From the NCBI GenBank assembly GCA_963402885.1, contig OY727101.1, forward strand, positions 9,930,917 to 9,994,916: DNA of 64,000 bases. The letters are read 5' to 3'. Each line of letters opens with the position of its first letter. Within the stretch, counting starts at the first letter, position 1. Below, in pieces: positions 14,201-23,533 of this stretch. Source of the stretch: Antedon bifida (lineage: Eukaryota > Echinodermata > Crinoidea > Comatulida > Antedonidae). The position numbers were made by a program, and so were the translations under genes. The notes beneath the pieces were generated by a model that saw nothing but the letters and a program-made list of their open reading frames with translations, did not search any database and was not told the DNA's origin.

Positions 14201-15156
14201 AAAAAGTAATCAATGAATTATTTTGACCTGCCATGAAATATGCCAATGTTTTATTCATTTGTATTTATGGCACAAATGTATTGCTTAAATAAAATGTCTA
14301 TGGTATAATCGTGTCAATATAATTTCTTATGATGAGCATGATGTCAAAACAAAAGTTTGTTTACCTGATCTCTCAACTTAGAGTACTCTTCTTGTCCTGC
14401 TGTGTCTAAAATATCAAGTAGACAGGTCTGCAAAAAAATAAAACAGCTAAAATGAAATAATGAACTTTTTTTGATACATTTTTTTATACAGAAAACAGTT
14501 ATTAATATTATATGTTAGTGCTCCCTGTTTGAAAATCCATCCATACCCCTGTCAAATCAACTAGCAAAACTCCGGAGACAATCCAGAGTTTAATGGTAAA
14601 ATTAAACAACTCCGGAGTTCAAAACAGCGGGGTTGAACAGCTGAATGTTCTCCTGTGGGCGAACTGTGAAGACACACCGGGACGGTCAATGTGAAACACT
14701 GAAAGGTACCAACTTTAAACTTTGTTTATAGGGCAAAAGGTTATCTCATATGATCAATCATTGCTTTAGTTTACTTAAAAATACAAGATATATAGGATAA
14801 TAGGAGGCATGACATAAATAAATTAGCAGACTTGAAAATTGATTGTTTGAAATTTACACATTAAGTATCTTTTACAGTTATGAGTTAAAATCAAGAAAGT
14901 TTTTATTTTTAGATAGTGAACACAGATTAACGAACAATGATTACAAACAATGTTCTCATTATAAATACGCACACACATATACTTTTATTCCAATACTTAG
15001 TTTAGTGTCACAAAAACAAATTGTTACCTCACAATCATCACCTGCTGCGAATACTTGGTCTATAAGATGTTCGTCAAGATTTATCAGTTCCTCATCTTCC
15101 ACATCAACATCATCCCCTTTTTGTGCAACATAGATAAACTTATTTCCAAAATCCAT
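2930..15156 (-). CDS. cpras1: Circularly permuted Ras GTPase / Zn-finger / vWA protein, 18 coding exons
   Basis: Likely regulatory GTPase fused to a vWA module. Coding exons, 5' to 3' on the minus strand: 15028-15156, 14365-14427, 13714-13836, 13236-13418, 12735-12933, 10557-10577, 9528-9705, 8363-8411, 7912-8077, 7257-7338, 6748-6951, 6065-6254, 5579-5833, 5119-5226, 4590-4685, 3957-4048, 3627-3729, 2930-3064. All internal borders are GT/AG and phases agree; the total is 2376 bases, 791 residues plus TAG. Residues 44-200 are a Ras domain in the order G3 (DTAGQ 51-55), G4 (NKKD 110-113), G5 (ETSAK 138-142), G1 (GDGGVGKS 171-178), G2 (YDPTIEDS 193-200). A lysine-rich linker, a CxxC/CxxC finger (275-302), a vWA domain (about 349-585) and an unassigned C-terminus follow. 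Start chosen: first ATG of the exon, context GCCATGG. The cpRAS-vWA architecture is a described family (circularly permutated Ras protein 1); cellular role unknown. Length resembles the family. Confidence 0.93.
5579..8077 (-). CDS. cpras1: Exons 9-13: von Willebrand factor A domain
   Basis: Exon 9 (7912-8077) contains [12 protein letters not shown], the first strand and the MIDAS motif DxSxS (Asp355, Ser357, Ser359). Exon 12 (6065-6254) supplies the other MIDAS residues: Thr481 in GSTALGPAL and Asp507 in [10 protein letters not shown]. Exon 13 (5579-5833) provides the last strand (ISIIGIEI) and closing helices. All five metal-site residues are present, so the domain should bind a divalent cation and a ligand. 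No signal peptide precedes it, which fits an intracellular vWA protein. Confidence 0.9.
8363..9705 (-). CDS. cpras1: Exons 7-8: Sec23/Sec24-like zinc finger
   Basis: Exon 7 (9528-9705) ends and exon 8 (8363-8411) begins inside the codon for Cys299. Together they give CIKC (275-278), about 20 residues, then WKCEFC (297-302). This CxxC...WxCxxC spacing directly ahead of a vWA domain is the layout of the Sec23/Sec24 zinc finger and trunk. The intron between the two exons contains a complete CCTCCGCC-type mobile element (8504-9110). Zinc binding is inferred from the four cysteines; a direct link to COPII is not implied. Confidence 0.75.
8504..9110 (-). mobile_element. CCTCCGCC-family non-autonomous element, intronic copy
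   Basis: One end carries ACCTCCGCCAAGGAGGTA and the other GGCGGAGGTATGCACTCTCG. The same two ends, in the opposite orientation, bound 36612-37202. No coding capacity. The copy sits in the intron between the two zinc-finger exons of the cpRAS gene. A further fragment of the family (TGTGGCCTC...CTGTTCACAGA) lies at about 8318-8345. Superfamily not assigned. Confidence 0.7.
10557..10577 (-). CDS. cpras1: 21-base micro-exon of the cpRAS gene
   Basis: Flanked on the minus strand by AAATTTCAG and GTAAGTAG. It takes one base from the previous exon and passes one base to the next, encoding SFGKHRM in the linker between the GTPase and the zinc finger. Without it the frame would still be kept (21 = 7 x 3), so it could be skipped without loss of frame. 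Supported by phase and splice consensus only. Confidence 0.7.
10904..10933. repeat. Hairpin with 10-bp arms
   Basis: ACTAGAGGGT and ACCCTCTAGT are exact reverse complements around a 10-base CG-rich loop, in the large fifth intron of the cpRAS gene. It is probably the terminus of a small unnamed repeat. Confidence 0.5.
11845..12120. repeat. Degenerate tandem repeat, about 70-bp period
   Basis: The motif CTAAAACAAATTGTAGTTCA, followed by GTAAAGTAAAGGCCTTTAAT, recurs about four times with substitutions and small indels. It lies in the cpRAS intron between exons 5 and 6. The rest of that intron (10578-12734) holds a GC-richer patch at 12150-12420 without a supported gene. Confidence 0.6.
12735..15156 (-). 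CDS. cpras1: Exons 1-5: circularly permuted Ras GTPase domain
   Basis: The N-terminal 43 residues are acidic and end with the equivalent of the Ras beta3 start. Exon 2 gives [16 protein letters not shown], the switch II region of Ras, including the Gln that corresponds to Ras Q61 (residue 55). Exon 3 (13714-13836) carries the core after switch II. Exon 4 has NKKD and ETSAK. Exon 5 (12735-12933) then brings the P-loop GDGGVGKS (Ras G12 and G13 equivalents both Gly; Lys177 and Ser178 for phosphate and magnesium) and switch I with Thr196 (Ras T35). The cut lies in the beta2-beta3 hairpin of ordinary Ras. All nucleotide and magnesium residues are kept, so an active GTPase is expected. No CAAX box follows; exon 5 ends in a Lys-rich stretch. 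Confidence 0.93.
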
Positions 15157-15177
15157 GGCAGAAGGTTCAGTTGCAAC
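15157..15177 (-). promoter_or_regulatory. 5' UTR portion of the first recognised cpRAS exon
   Basis: The coding exon is preceded at 15178-15179 by AG on the minus strand (tract TATTTCTACCTAG), so it is an internal exon with a short leader and at least one upstream noncoding exon should exist. The frame stays open across these 21 bases, so a start in a further upstream exon cannot be ruled out; GCCATGG at 15156 is the better-supported choice. Confidence 0.55.
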
Positions 15178-15179
15178 CT

Positions 15180-16728
15180 AGGTAGAAATATAATCAAATT
15201 TGGATAAACTTGCTTTTTCAGCATAAATATGCCATATTCAGTGAATTGCACTCCATGACAATGACATGGATAACCAACAAAAGTATCTGAATTATTCATA
15301 GTGGGTTGCATAGTAAATTTGGCAATATACCAGAAGTAGCTCCTGCTCTTTGTGCATTTTGAAAAAAAAAAATGAAGAACAGCAATGGACACAAAGGGTA
15401 TAAATTAAAAAAAAAACAAAATTTCACCGTCTAATGAGCAACTAATTCTTTCAGGATTTCTCAACCTGAAATCCATTTCCTTATAAAATTATTAAATCAT
15501 TGCATTGCATTTGCCAAAAGCAAACAACTCCTGCAACTATACTTTTATTAATACATTTTGAACAATGTGTAGTGTGTATTTTAAGCTAATGTAAACCTAA
15601 AAAATCACCTCACCTCTTGTTAAATAGAATGGTCAGGCTTTTAACCAATATTTCTGACATGTCAAGTTCAACTTTATTTGACGGAGGCCCAGATGAAAAT
15701 AGGTATATTCTTTCTGTGTGTTCTCTCCAATCATTATTTGTTTTATAATAACAGTCCTATAAGTGGGGCTTATGTCGACAGAGAACTCAACTAGAAGGAA
15801 CTAATTGTACAAAAGTGCGTATGTGGCCCCAATAAAGTATGGAACGCAAAATGTGCTAATAGTTAATATTAAAATGGCAGGATTAGTACGGTTAGGTCAA
15901 CACAATAGACAAAATAAAACAGAAAATTCAATATAAATTATAACACACCCCGTCGTTTTTCATTTAATTGATAGGTAGTAATTATTTATATAATATATTT
16001 ATTATTAGTTGTGATGAATAGTCTCAGTTATAGTTTGATACAAGGATGATCCCAGAATGAATCGAAATATTCTTAGATATAATAGGGCCTAGGCTAGATA
16101 GATACAAAGATAGTGTAGTAGGAAGATGTTACACTTCCTATTCGTTCAATGCAAATAAAAGCGAGACACTATGGGCGCCGAAGGGCGCCTCGCACGTCGA
16201 GTAGGGATACGAAAGTTATTGTATATGAAATAGAAAGTGCAAATGAATCATTATGTTTATGCTTTGGAATAAAAATATGTGTTTCAATTACCTGGAATTG
16301 TTTAGGCACTGAAATATCAACCATATTTTATTTCTTTTATTTTAATGTTTTTATTTGCAAATTAACTTAACTTTTTTTTAAATCATTAATTACATTTAAT
16401 TGTTTATCATTGGACAGAGATAGATAATTTATAACCTAGCTTTAGAAACACTTCTTCATCAGAGTGAATAAATATATTCTAGTAGTAATAATAATACAAT
16501 GTGTATGCCTATATAATAATCGATACGTGTGTTTATTTCTAAATGGGAAAAGAGAATAGGTAGTATGGTATGTGTAATCAATCAATCAATATTTATTACT
16601 TACAATCAATAATAATTTTACCCTCCTGTTATTGGCGAATTTATTTTGCTGTTGGTTGAGTTTGGAAATAAAATAGAAAATAAAAAAAAAAAAAATATTA
16701 TACAAATAGTCAGTGGGACCTGTCTATA
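15180..16728. other. Upstream region of the cpRAS gene, no coding exon seen
   Basis: Expected to contain the promoter and first noncoding exon of the minus-strand gene, but neither could be located. At 15826-15870 there is a fragment of the foldback family of 19.7-20.9 kb (GGCCCCAATAAAGTATGGAA). At 16170-16190 a short GGCGCC inverted pair is present. The remainder is AT-rich. Confidence 0.5.
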
Positions 16729-16729
16729 A

Positions 16730-16996
16730 AGCCTGGTTTCCATAAAATCGCTACACCGTGCCGCCGACTGCTGTCGCCGACAGAGCGTAGCGCTTCTATG
16801 GAAACGCTAGAAATTATCGGGGATCTAGTACGCGATCGCTAAATATTCTTTGGTACACGCGTATATACGATTCATCATGGTTGAACTTTGCTGATTTGTC
16901 TGCGAATCGGGGAGACCTCCCCGATGCGCGTCGGCGACATCTGCGCGTGTAGCGATTTCAATGGAAACGGTGTAGCGATTTTATGGAAACCAGGCT
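16730..16996. mobile_element. Harbinger-like MITE with 30-bp terminal inverted repeats
   Basis: The left end AGCCTGGTTTCCATAAAATC and the right end GATTTTATGGAAACCAGGCT match as reverse complements for about 29 bases. Both sides are flanked by TAA (16727-16729 and 16997-16999), the 3-bp TWA target duplication typical of PIF/Harbinger. At 267 bp with no ORF it is a non-autonomous copy. Internally it is GC-rich and contains CGCGCGTCGGCGAC-like sequence. Confidence 0.8.
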
Positions 16997-17020
16997 TAAG
17001 GGGAAACATGATGAATACAA

Positions 17021-17056
17021 TTAGGAATTTAGGACTTTTAAGTCCTAAATTCCTAA
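17021..17056. repeat. 36-bp near-perfect palindrome
   Basis: TTAGGAATTTAGGACTT is followed after two bases by its exact reverse complement, giving 17-bp arms. It lies 24 bp beyond the Harbinger-like MITE and is not part of its terminal repeats. Confidence 0.7.
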
Positions 17057-17708
17057 TGGAATGTACTTAAAAGTGTGCTTTTTACTTAAAAACCCATATT
17101 GTTAATTTGATTGGTTCGTGCATTCACCGTAATTTATATGCCATAATTATGTAATGTTGTGATAATATTATTGGTAATAATAATTATAAGCCGATGAGTT
17201 AATTATTGGTAAGGTATATCAAGGAAAAATATCTGTGGGGAGACCAGCACCCTTTCATGAATGCATCTACAGGCGCGCGTAGGCCTCATCCTGATCCTAG
17301 CTCAGTGTTTACAGTCATGTCATCCTAAAACTCACTCCAAAATGTATTGAAAATTAAAAAGATCCAAAAACAGTATGAAAACATCATATTAATTTTTATC
17401 TTTGTATAATAAAAACAAAAAATTAGAAGTTTGAAGTTGTTTGTGGCTTATTTTTACAATTTATTGCCGAAAACACCATTTTCGTGGTCACCTTTGCCAT
17501 TGTGACCCTCATGTTTTGGATTCGTCTATCCTTACTCGTTGTGAGAGGCGCTCTATCTCGAGCGGTTCTCTAATTTTTTTTTTACACTATCTTTGATAGA
17601 TATTATTATTATATTAGATTAATACAGTAAAATAAACATTTTTATAAAAAATAAATATATTTAAAATTATTTTATTTAACAATTCGCTTCGTGTGCACTT
17701 TTAATACT

Positions 17709-18743
17709 TTAACACTATGACTGCCAAACACGAAGATCTTCGTTTTTGGAAACACAACGCTTGACTGCCAAACACGAAGATCTTCGTTTTTCACGTTTTT
17801 TTACGAAATCTGGTAGATAGGTATATACTATAAACATGAACACTATATTCGGTCTGGACCGTCAATATTTTACAATTTGAAAGTAACTAATCTGGTTACG
17901 AACGACTGTCAAAATGGTACCTGTCGAAATAACAAACACTGCGCATCACAGTAGCGCGTAGAGAGCGATGGCTTGGCGCATTGTGTATCGGTCGCGCGCT
18001 AGCTATGCCGCCGAAGCATTACAAAGGTTTTTGTGTATTGACATGTTTGTTTGTTATCTGAATAAAAAATAATGGAGTCATTTTCAATATGAAGTCTTTA
18101 ATTTTATTATTGTATGTATACCCTAATTGTTTGGGTGTTTTACTGAAAGTGACCGAGTTTCACGCAACAAACTTGTTTTGAAATGGTATGGATATTATCA
18201 TCAGTTTACTATCTAGGCTAGTAGTACTAGGCTAGCCTAGGCCTAGTCGTAAAACGGTTCCGGACCAACTTTAGGCCTGGTTAACTAGGCCTGGTGTCTT
18301 TACTATGTGGATTTTGGCGAAACATTGATGTAAGATTTATGATTTATAAAATGTAATACATTTTTTGATAGTGATAACTTGTTTTTATAGGCCTATCGGT
18401 GCCGTGTAAGTAACTTTTTTGTTGTTTGTTGATCTCACCAGGCGATATTTTCATATTGTGATGTCTTGCACAAAATCGCGAATATCTCGACTTTCTTGCG
18501 CGAAACTACGAAAAACTCAAAAAGTGGGTTACTTTCATTTTACTATTACGATTTACATATTGCGATTTAAAAATCGTTCTTGGTACCATTGTAAAGCTAA
18601 AATCTTTATGATTATTTTAGTCTAAATTGCATATAAATCACATACATGGTTTCAATCAGCTTTAATAAAAACCTCGAATGGGGCTAAAAACGCTGGCGGT
18701 GGCAGTTTCTAACTGGAAAAACCTCTGGCAGTCAAAGTGTTAA
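17709..18743. mobile_element. piggyBac-like non-autonomous element with TTAA ends
   Basis: The left end TTAACACTATGACTGCCA (17709) and the reverse complement of the right end TTAACACTTTGACTGCCA (18743) differ at one base, and TTAA is the piggyBac target duplication. Just inside the left end, a unit containing the 12-bp palindrome CGAAGATCTTCG occurs twice (17731 and 17777). The 1035-bp interior has no convincing transposase frame. Confidence 0.75.
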
Positions 18744-18990
18744 TGGGGCCGAGTTCACTAATGCTCAGTTCCTACTAGAGATTCAACACGAGGATGTAAC
18801 GCAACGTAAATGAGTTGACCAATCACAAGCGATGGATTAATTCGAACTGCCGGTTGTAATTTGTCTACACGCTTTGCGTTGCATTGCGTTTACATCCTTG
18901 CGTTGCGTCCTAGAGTGGGAACCAAGCTTTAGGGCCGACTTGACTCTAGGGGCCGACTTGACTTGAGATGGTTTAGAGGCCGAGTTGGAT
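18744..18990. mobile_element. Foldback-element arm fragment interrupted by a small MITE
   Basis: Sequence of the GGCCGAGTTGACTTGA minisatellite type begins at 18747, is broken by a MITE at about 18763-18929, and resumes at 18931-18980 (GGGCCGACTTGACT). The MITE is a relative of 45096-45240: shared internal GATGTAACGCAACGTAA and shared end GGGAACCAAGCTT. Confidence 0.65.
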
Positions 18991-18999
18991 CGAATTCCT

Positions 19000-19735
19000 A
19001 GACCTACTAGGCTATATATATAGCCTAGCTAGGCCTAGTGCAGTAGTAACAGTAGTTCTAGACTTCTAGCTAGTAGAGTAGGCTAGTAGTAGAAAGTCGA
19101 TCCATTGGCACTCTGGATAGGCCTAGGCCTATATGATGATGGGGTCGCAACACTCAATCAGTAAGGCCCTAGCCTAGGCCTAGGCTAGTTAGGCTAAGAA
19201 GCGCAGCAAACACGACGCGCGATGGATCATCATAAATAATTGAAAATCAAAATTTGATTGAATCTTGCTTACCTTATTAAAATACCAAGAAGTCAATAAA
19301 CAGATCTAGGCTAGGCTATTATTATTGTTATGCTAGTCGTCAGTGAAGTAGAGGCTAGAGTAGTAAGTAGTTAGAGAACTGCAAAACCTTTGCTATTTGA
19401 CAGTTGCGCTGTGCGCGTACATCCGTATTATGTTTATTCTTAGGAATGATCACTGTGTTGTGATGGATTTGATTGGTCCTTGATGACCATTACGAAAAGT
19501 ACAAGAAAAGGCATGACTCTGTGGCATATGGTGAATATGGAATCGTAATAAGCAAACTCTTATTATTATTATTATGTTCAATATTTATTAGGGAATTTCC
19601 CCCTTTAAAAAAAAAGTGTATGGAACGCCAAAACGGCAATAAAAAAGACAACGACAACAATAATAATATTTATATTGTTGTTGTTTTAAATAAATTTGTT
19701 GACTAATATAAATCCTGAATAGATGGATCATGCAG
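19000..19735. other. Noncoding interval
   Basis: Dense in TAGGCCTAGG-type short palindromes (19010-19195). No exon or element end was recognised. The 77-codon open frame at 19473 has low-complexity AT-rich composition and no support as a gene. Confidence 0.5.
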
Positions 19736-20866
19736 GTCAAGTCGGCCCCAAACCGTCTCGGCCAAAGTCAAGTCGGCCCCACGTCAAGTCGGCCCCAAGT
19801 CAACTCGGCCTCAAGTCAACTCGGCCTCAAGTCAACTCGGCCTCACGTCAACTCGGCCAAAAACTAATCGGTCAACTCGGCCACAATAAAGTATGGAACG
19901 CAAAAAGTGCTTAATATTCTTATGATTAAGTTACTATCCACGCTTTAAAAAAAATGAAGAAATAAGAAAAATACTCTCATCTCATCTCATTGCCGATATG
20001 AATAGAAGTACCGGCCGCGTGTTACAAAACACGTGCAAGTACCACATTTTAGTAAATCGAAGACGTAGGTCTACGTTCCCCCATTTGGCCATAGAAAAAA
20101 TGATCGTAGCCTACATATCGTTTTTGTCCATTATTTGCGTTTAAAAAAAAGGGGAATTCCCCGGTCAGCGGAAACACGTAGCTGCCGAAATAGCTGCCAA
20201 AGGCGCAGGGAGGCGCAGCTACGAATTGGTTTCAGATATTGTCGCCTAAACAAATGCAAACACTGAAGAAATCTACGCGTGATTCAACCATGGAGTCAAC
20301 ATTATTTTATACCTCAAATGATTCAACCAAACAATCTTATTACACCTAATGAATGTCCTCGCATATCGGACAGGTTTATTGAATTTTGACGCACGAACGA
20401 ACATACGCGCCCACGTACGTGCATCATCATTATTGGGCCTACAATTTGTTCCTATTTATTATCCAAATGTTCATTGTAATCATTAATAATAGTATGAATG
20501 CTTATCAATCAATTGTTTGTTATGCGCAATTTGAACAATTTTCGCAATTTGAAATTTTATTAAACGTAAATATTAAAAGGAAAGTTTTTTTTGCTAAACG
20601 TAGTGTCTAAATATTAATATTCATTAAAATTCAGAATTATTCATAGGTAATAAAATGTGAAGAAATATTATTTTATTAATCCCCTTCCTTTACACTTTTT
20701 GCGTTCCATACTTTAACGGGGCCGAGTTGACCGAATATTTTTTGGCCGAGTTGACGTGAGGCCGAGTTGACTTGAGGCCGAGTTGACTTGAGGCCGAGTT
20801 GACTTGGGGCCGACTTGACTTGGGGCCGACTTGACTTTGGCCGAGACGGTTTAGGGCCGACTTGGA
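19736..20866. mobile_element. Foldback element with arms of 16-bp tandem repeats (TU-like)
   Basis: The left arm (19739-19911) contains tandem copies of CAAGTCAACTCGGCCT and a CAAGTCGGCCCC variant, then the inner sequence AATAAAGTATGGAACGCAAA. The right arm (20694-20866) is the reverse complement in mirrored order. The loop of about 780 bp has no convincing gene. Sea urchin TU elements are known to have outer inverted domains built of about 15-bp repeats, which this resembles. Fragments of the family lie at 15826, 18747 and 49925-49990. Confidence 0.75.
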
Positions 20867-20879
20867 TGAAATCTTTCGG

Positions 20880-22312
20880 GCACCTCGACTTGTATGGACT
20901 ATACCATTATAATAAGATGGGAAAATAGGGTTGTCCCATGTATTAGTTTAGTGTGCTAATGTGTTAAAATACTGCTGCTTTTGTTTAGTGCATTATGTTT
21001 CAGCAACAAAGGGAAAACAACTACGCCCTGCACGCTGCAGAATTAATTGCATTTTTCAATTAATACAGTAGGCTTATATTATGACTCTTTATTTCTATAT
21101 ACTTTTCACGCTGCTGCTTTAGCCAGCTATATCCCCAGAGGAATATTCATTCAGAAGCTATACCAAGCAGAAGTTATAGTAGTTCTAGAGGCTGACATTT
21201 TTTAGATTTTGTAAACCCCAAAGGACGTCTGGGAGAAGAGAGTCTATGAAAACATTTGCTGATAAATACAGTATTATTGAGATGCATGTAGACAGTAATC
21301 TGTAAAATCTTGTTCAATAAATAATGACTTTGTTCTTGCTGTCAACCTAGGCCAGTATTATAATAATTCACTATCAAATAATCAAAACATTATTTTGTCT
21401 GTCTAGGTTGGTATTTACAATAAGTCCCATCTGTCAATCTAGACCGATATTATAATACTGTAATTCGCTGTCAGATAATTATTGAATTATTATCAAAACA
21501 GTCCATATAATAGTAAAGTTTTTGTTTGTACTGTAATAGGATACAATTTGTTCAATCTGCTTGATTGACCCCCAGACTTGACCTTAGCAATAAAATAAAC
21601 TAAAGTGACAGAACGGAACCTTTAAATCATTCTACCCATCATAGTACACTATGCAGGAACCAGAATCTGTGCACCCTCTTATTTGAGAAGAGTGAGGTAT
21701 GGTTTTGTGTACATACCTCTGTTGTAGATCGCTGGTAGTGAAGAGAACATTACCGAAACTGTGTGTATTTAATGTATATTATTTCATTTTGAAAATACTA
21801 TGCTTTTATTTTAATTCCATACAATCTGTTATCAAAATAGAAACTAATATTTGGTTAATGTACTTAATTGTTTATTTAATGATATTGATATTCATGTACT
21901 GTTACCATCCACCACACAACCCACATGATTCTGCATGCGGTAGTTACGTGATCAAGCGAGGTAGCTGTAGTAATTACTATTACTACAATGACGTTTATTC
22001 ATATGTAAATGAGGTTCCCGTTGAATGGTCAGTTCCCAAACAACCGCCTCTATGCAAATTCTCTCAACTGCTAAGTGCGGTCTTTATAATATATTACAGC
22101 AACTACACTAAAATATTTAATTCATCAATGTCTACGAGTAAATTCTATTTAATATTGATAGTAGGCATAAAGACATGCACTAATATAATTATATGTAGCT
22201 CAAATAACCATATGTCCATCCATTGTTTTTGGAAATGCTATAATATTTTTTTATTTTTTTTTTTTTCTCTTCATAATATTATTCAGTAAAATAGAATGTC
22301 ACCTAATTAGTA
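20880..22312. other. Noncoding interval, possibly the 5' UTR of the following LINE
   Basis: A 196-codon frame at 21699-22289 is rich in Tyr, Ile, Leu and Phe and runs into a poly-T stretch; no domain was recognised and it is not called a gene. The GC-richer stretch at 21905-22085 may be LINE leader. A repeated AATCTAGACCGATATTATAA-like segment occurs at about 21350 and 21440. Confidence 0.4.
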
Positions 22313-22904
22313 ATGTTGATGGATAATCATTTAAATGTTATAACACTAAATGTACGGGGCGTATATAGGAGAGTATGTGTATGTATATGTATATGTATGT
22401 ATAGGAGAGTTGAGGAAACGCAAAAGTATATTTAATTGGTGTAAGAATTCAAAATCAGATATATTACTACTTCATCAGGAGACACATAGCACAACGCAAT
22501 CAGAACATCGCTGGCAGCAAGAGTGGGGAGGGAAAATTATATTCTCACACGGAGAAACAAATAGTAGAGGCGTAGCTGTAGTCATTAAGAATGAGAGTAA
22601 TATTACAGTTAATAATACTTATAGAGATGAAAACGGAAGGGTTCTAATTATTGAAATGATAAAAAATGATTGTCAATTTACAATAATAAATATATATGCA
22701 CCTAACACTGAGCAAATGCAGATTAAATATTATGAGAACTTAAAAAATATAATCATTGAAAAACATAACAATGGGTGGGAAAATATTATACTTGGTGGAG
22801 ATTTTAACTGTATTAAATGAAATAGATAAAAGGGGGGGATCTACCAAACAAAAACAAAATGTAGTCGATAAAATTATAGAAATTATAGATGCCTTTGACA
22901 TCTA

Positions 22905-23113
22905 CGGTATCGGGATAAAAAGTACATTATCTCAAATGCAGCTAAAACATTAAAAGGCAATCTGTTGGCGGGAAACAAAATATTCATATCGGACGACGTT
23001 TCTGCGAACACACGAGCAATACGCAAGGATTTAAGAGTGAAGTACTTAGACCAAATACGTGAAAAAGGGAACGTTAAATTCGCATATATCCCGATGTCTT
23101 TACCACCATGCAT
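22905..23113 (+). pseudogene. LINE ORF1-like fragment embedded in the endonuclease
   Basis: In one frame this stretch reads RDKKYIISNAAKTLKGNLL, then KIFISDDVSANTRAIRKDLR and FAYIPMSLPPCIRY. That pattern (DKxxI...LKG...IFISDDxS...TRxIRKxL) is the C-terminal nucleic-acid-binding part of L1/Tx1 ORF1 proteins and does not belong inside ORF2. The endonuclease stops at residue pair FD just before it and resumes with SRNERLIDIWRDMHP just after. Confidence 0.65.
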
Positions 23114-23533
23114 CAGATATCAAGAAATGAACGTTTAATTGATATATGGAGAGATATGCATCCATTGGAATGTAGGTATACATGGAGACAACGTAAACCC
23201 CTGGTACAATGCAGATTAGATTATTTTCTAATAAATAATAGTATGAAAGAATTTACTATAAACAGTGATATCTTTCCGAGTTTACGAACCGATCATTCGG
23301 CGGTTTCAATACAATCCAATTACAAAAAGAATCTGGAAATTCAATAACTCGCACTTAAATGATATTAATTATATAAATGAAATGAACACGCATCTAAGGG
23401 AGTGGATTGAAAACAACGAAATATCAGACGAGCAAGTCAAATGGGAGTGGCTAAAATTTAAATGTAGGGAAAAAACGATTAATTATCCAAAAAACAATGT
23501 AAAAAAAATAAAAATAAAATAGAAGAACTGAAT

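Noticed and set aside
21699-22289. 196-codon plus-strand frame
   Set aside because: Composition is that of AT-rich noncoding DNA, no domain, and it runs into poly-T.
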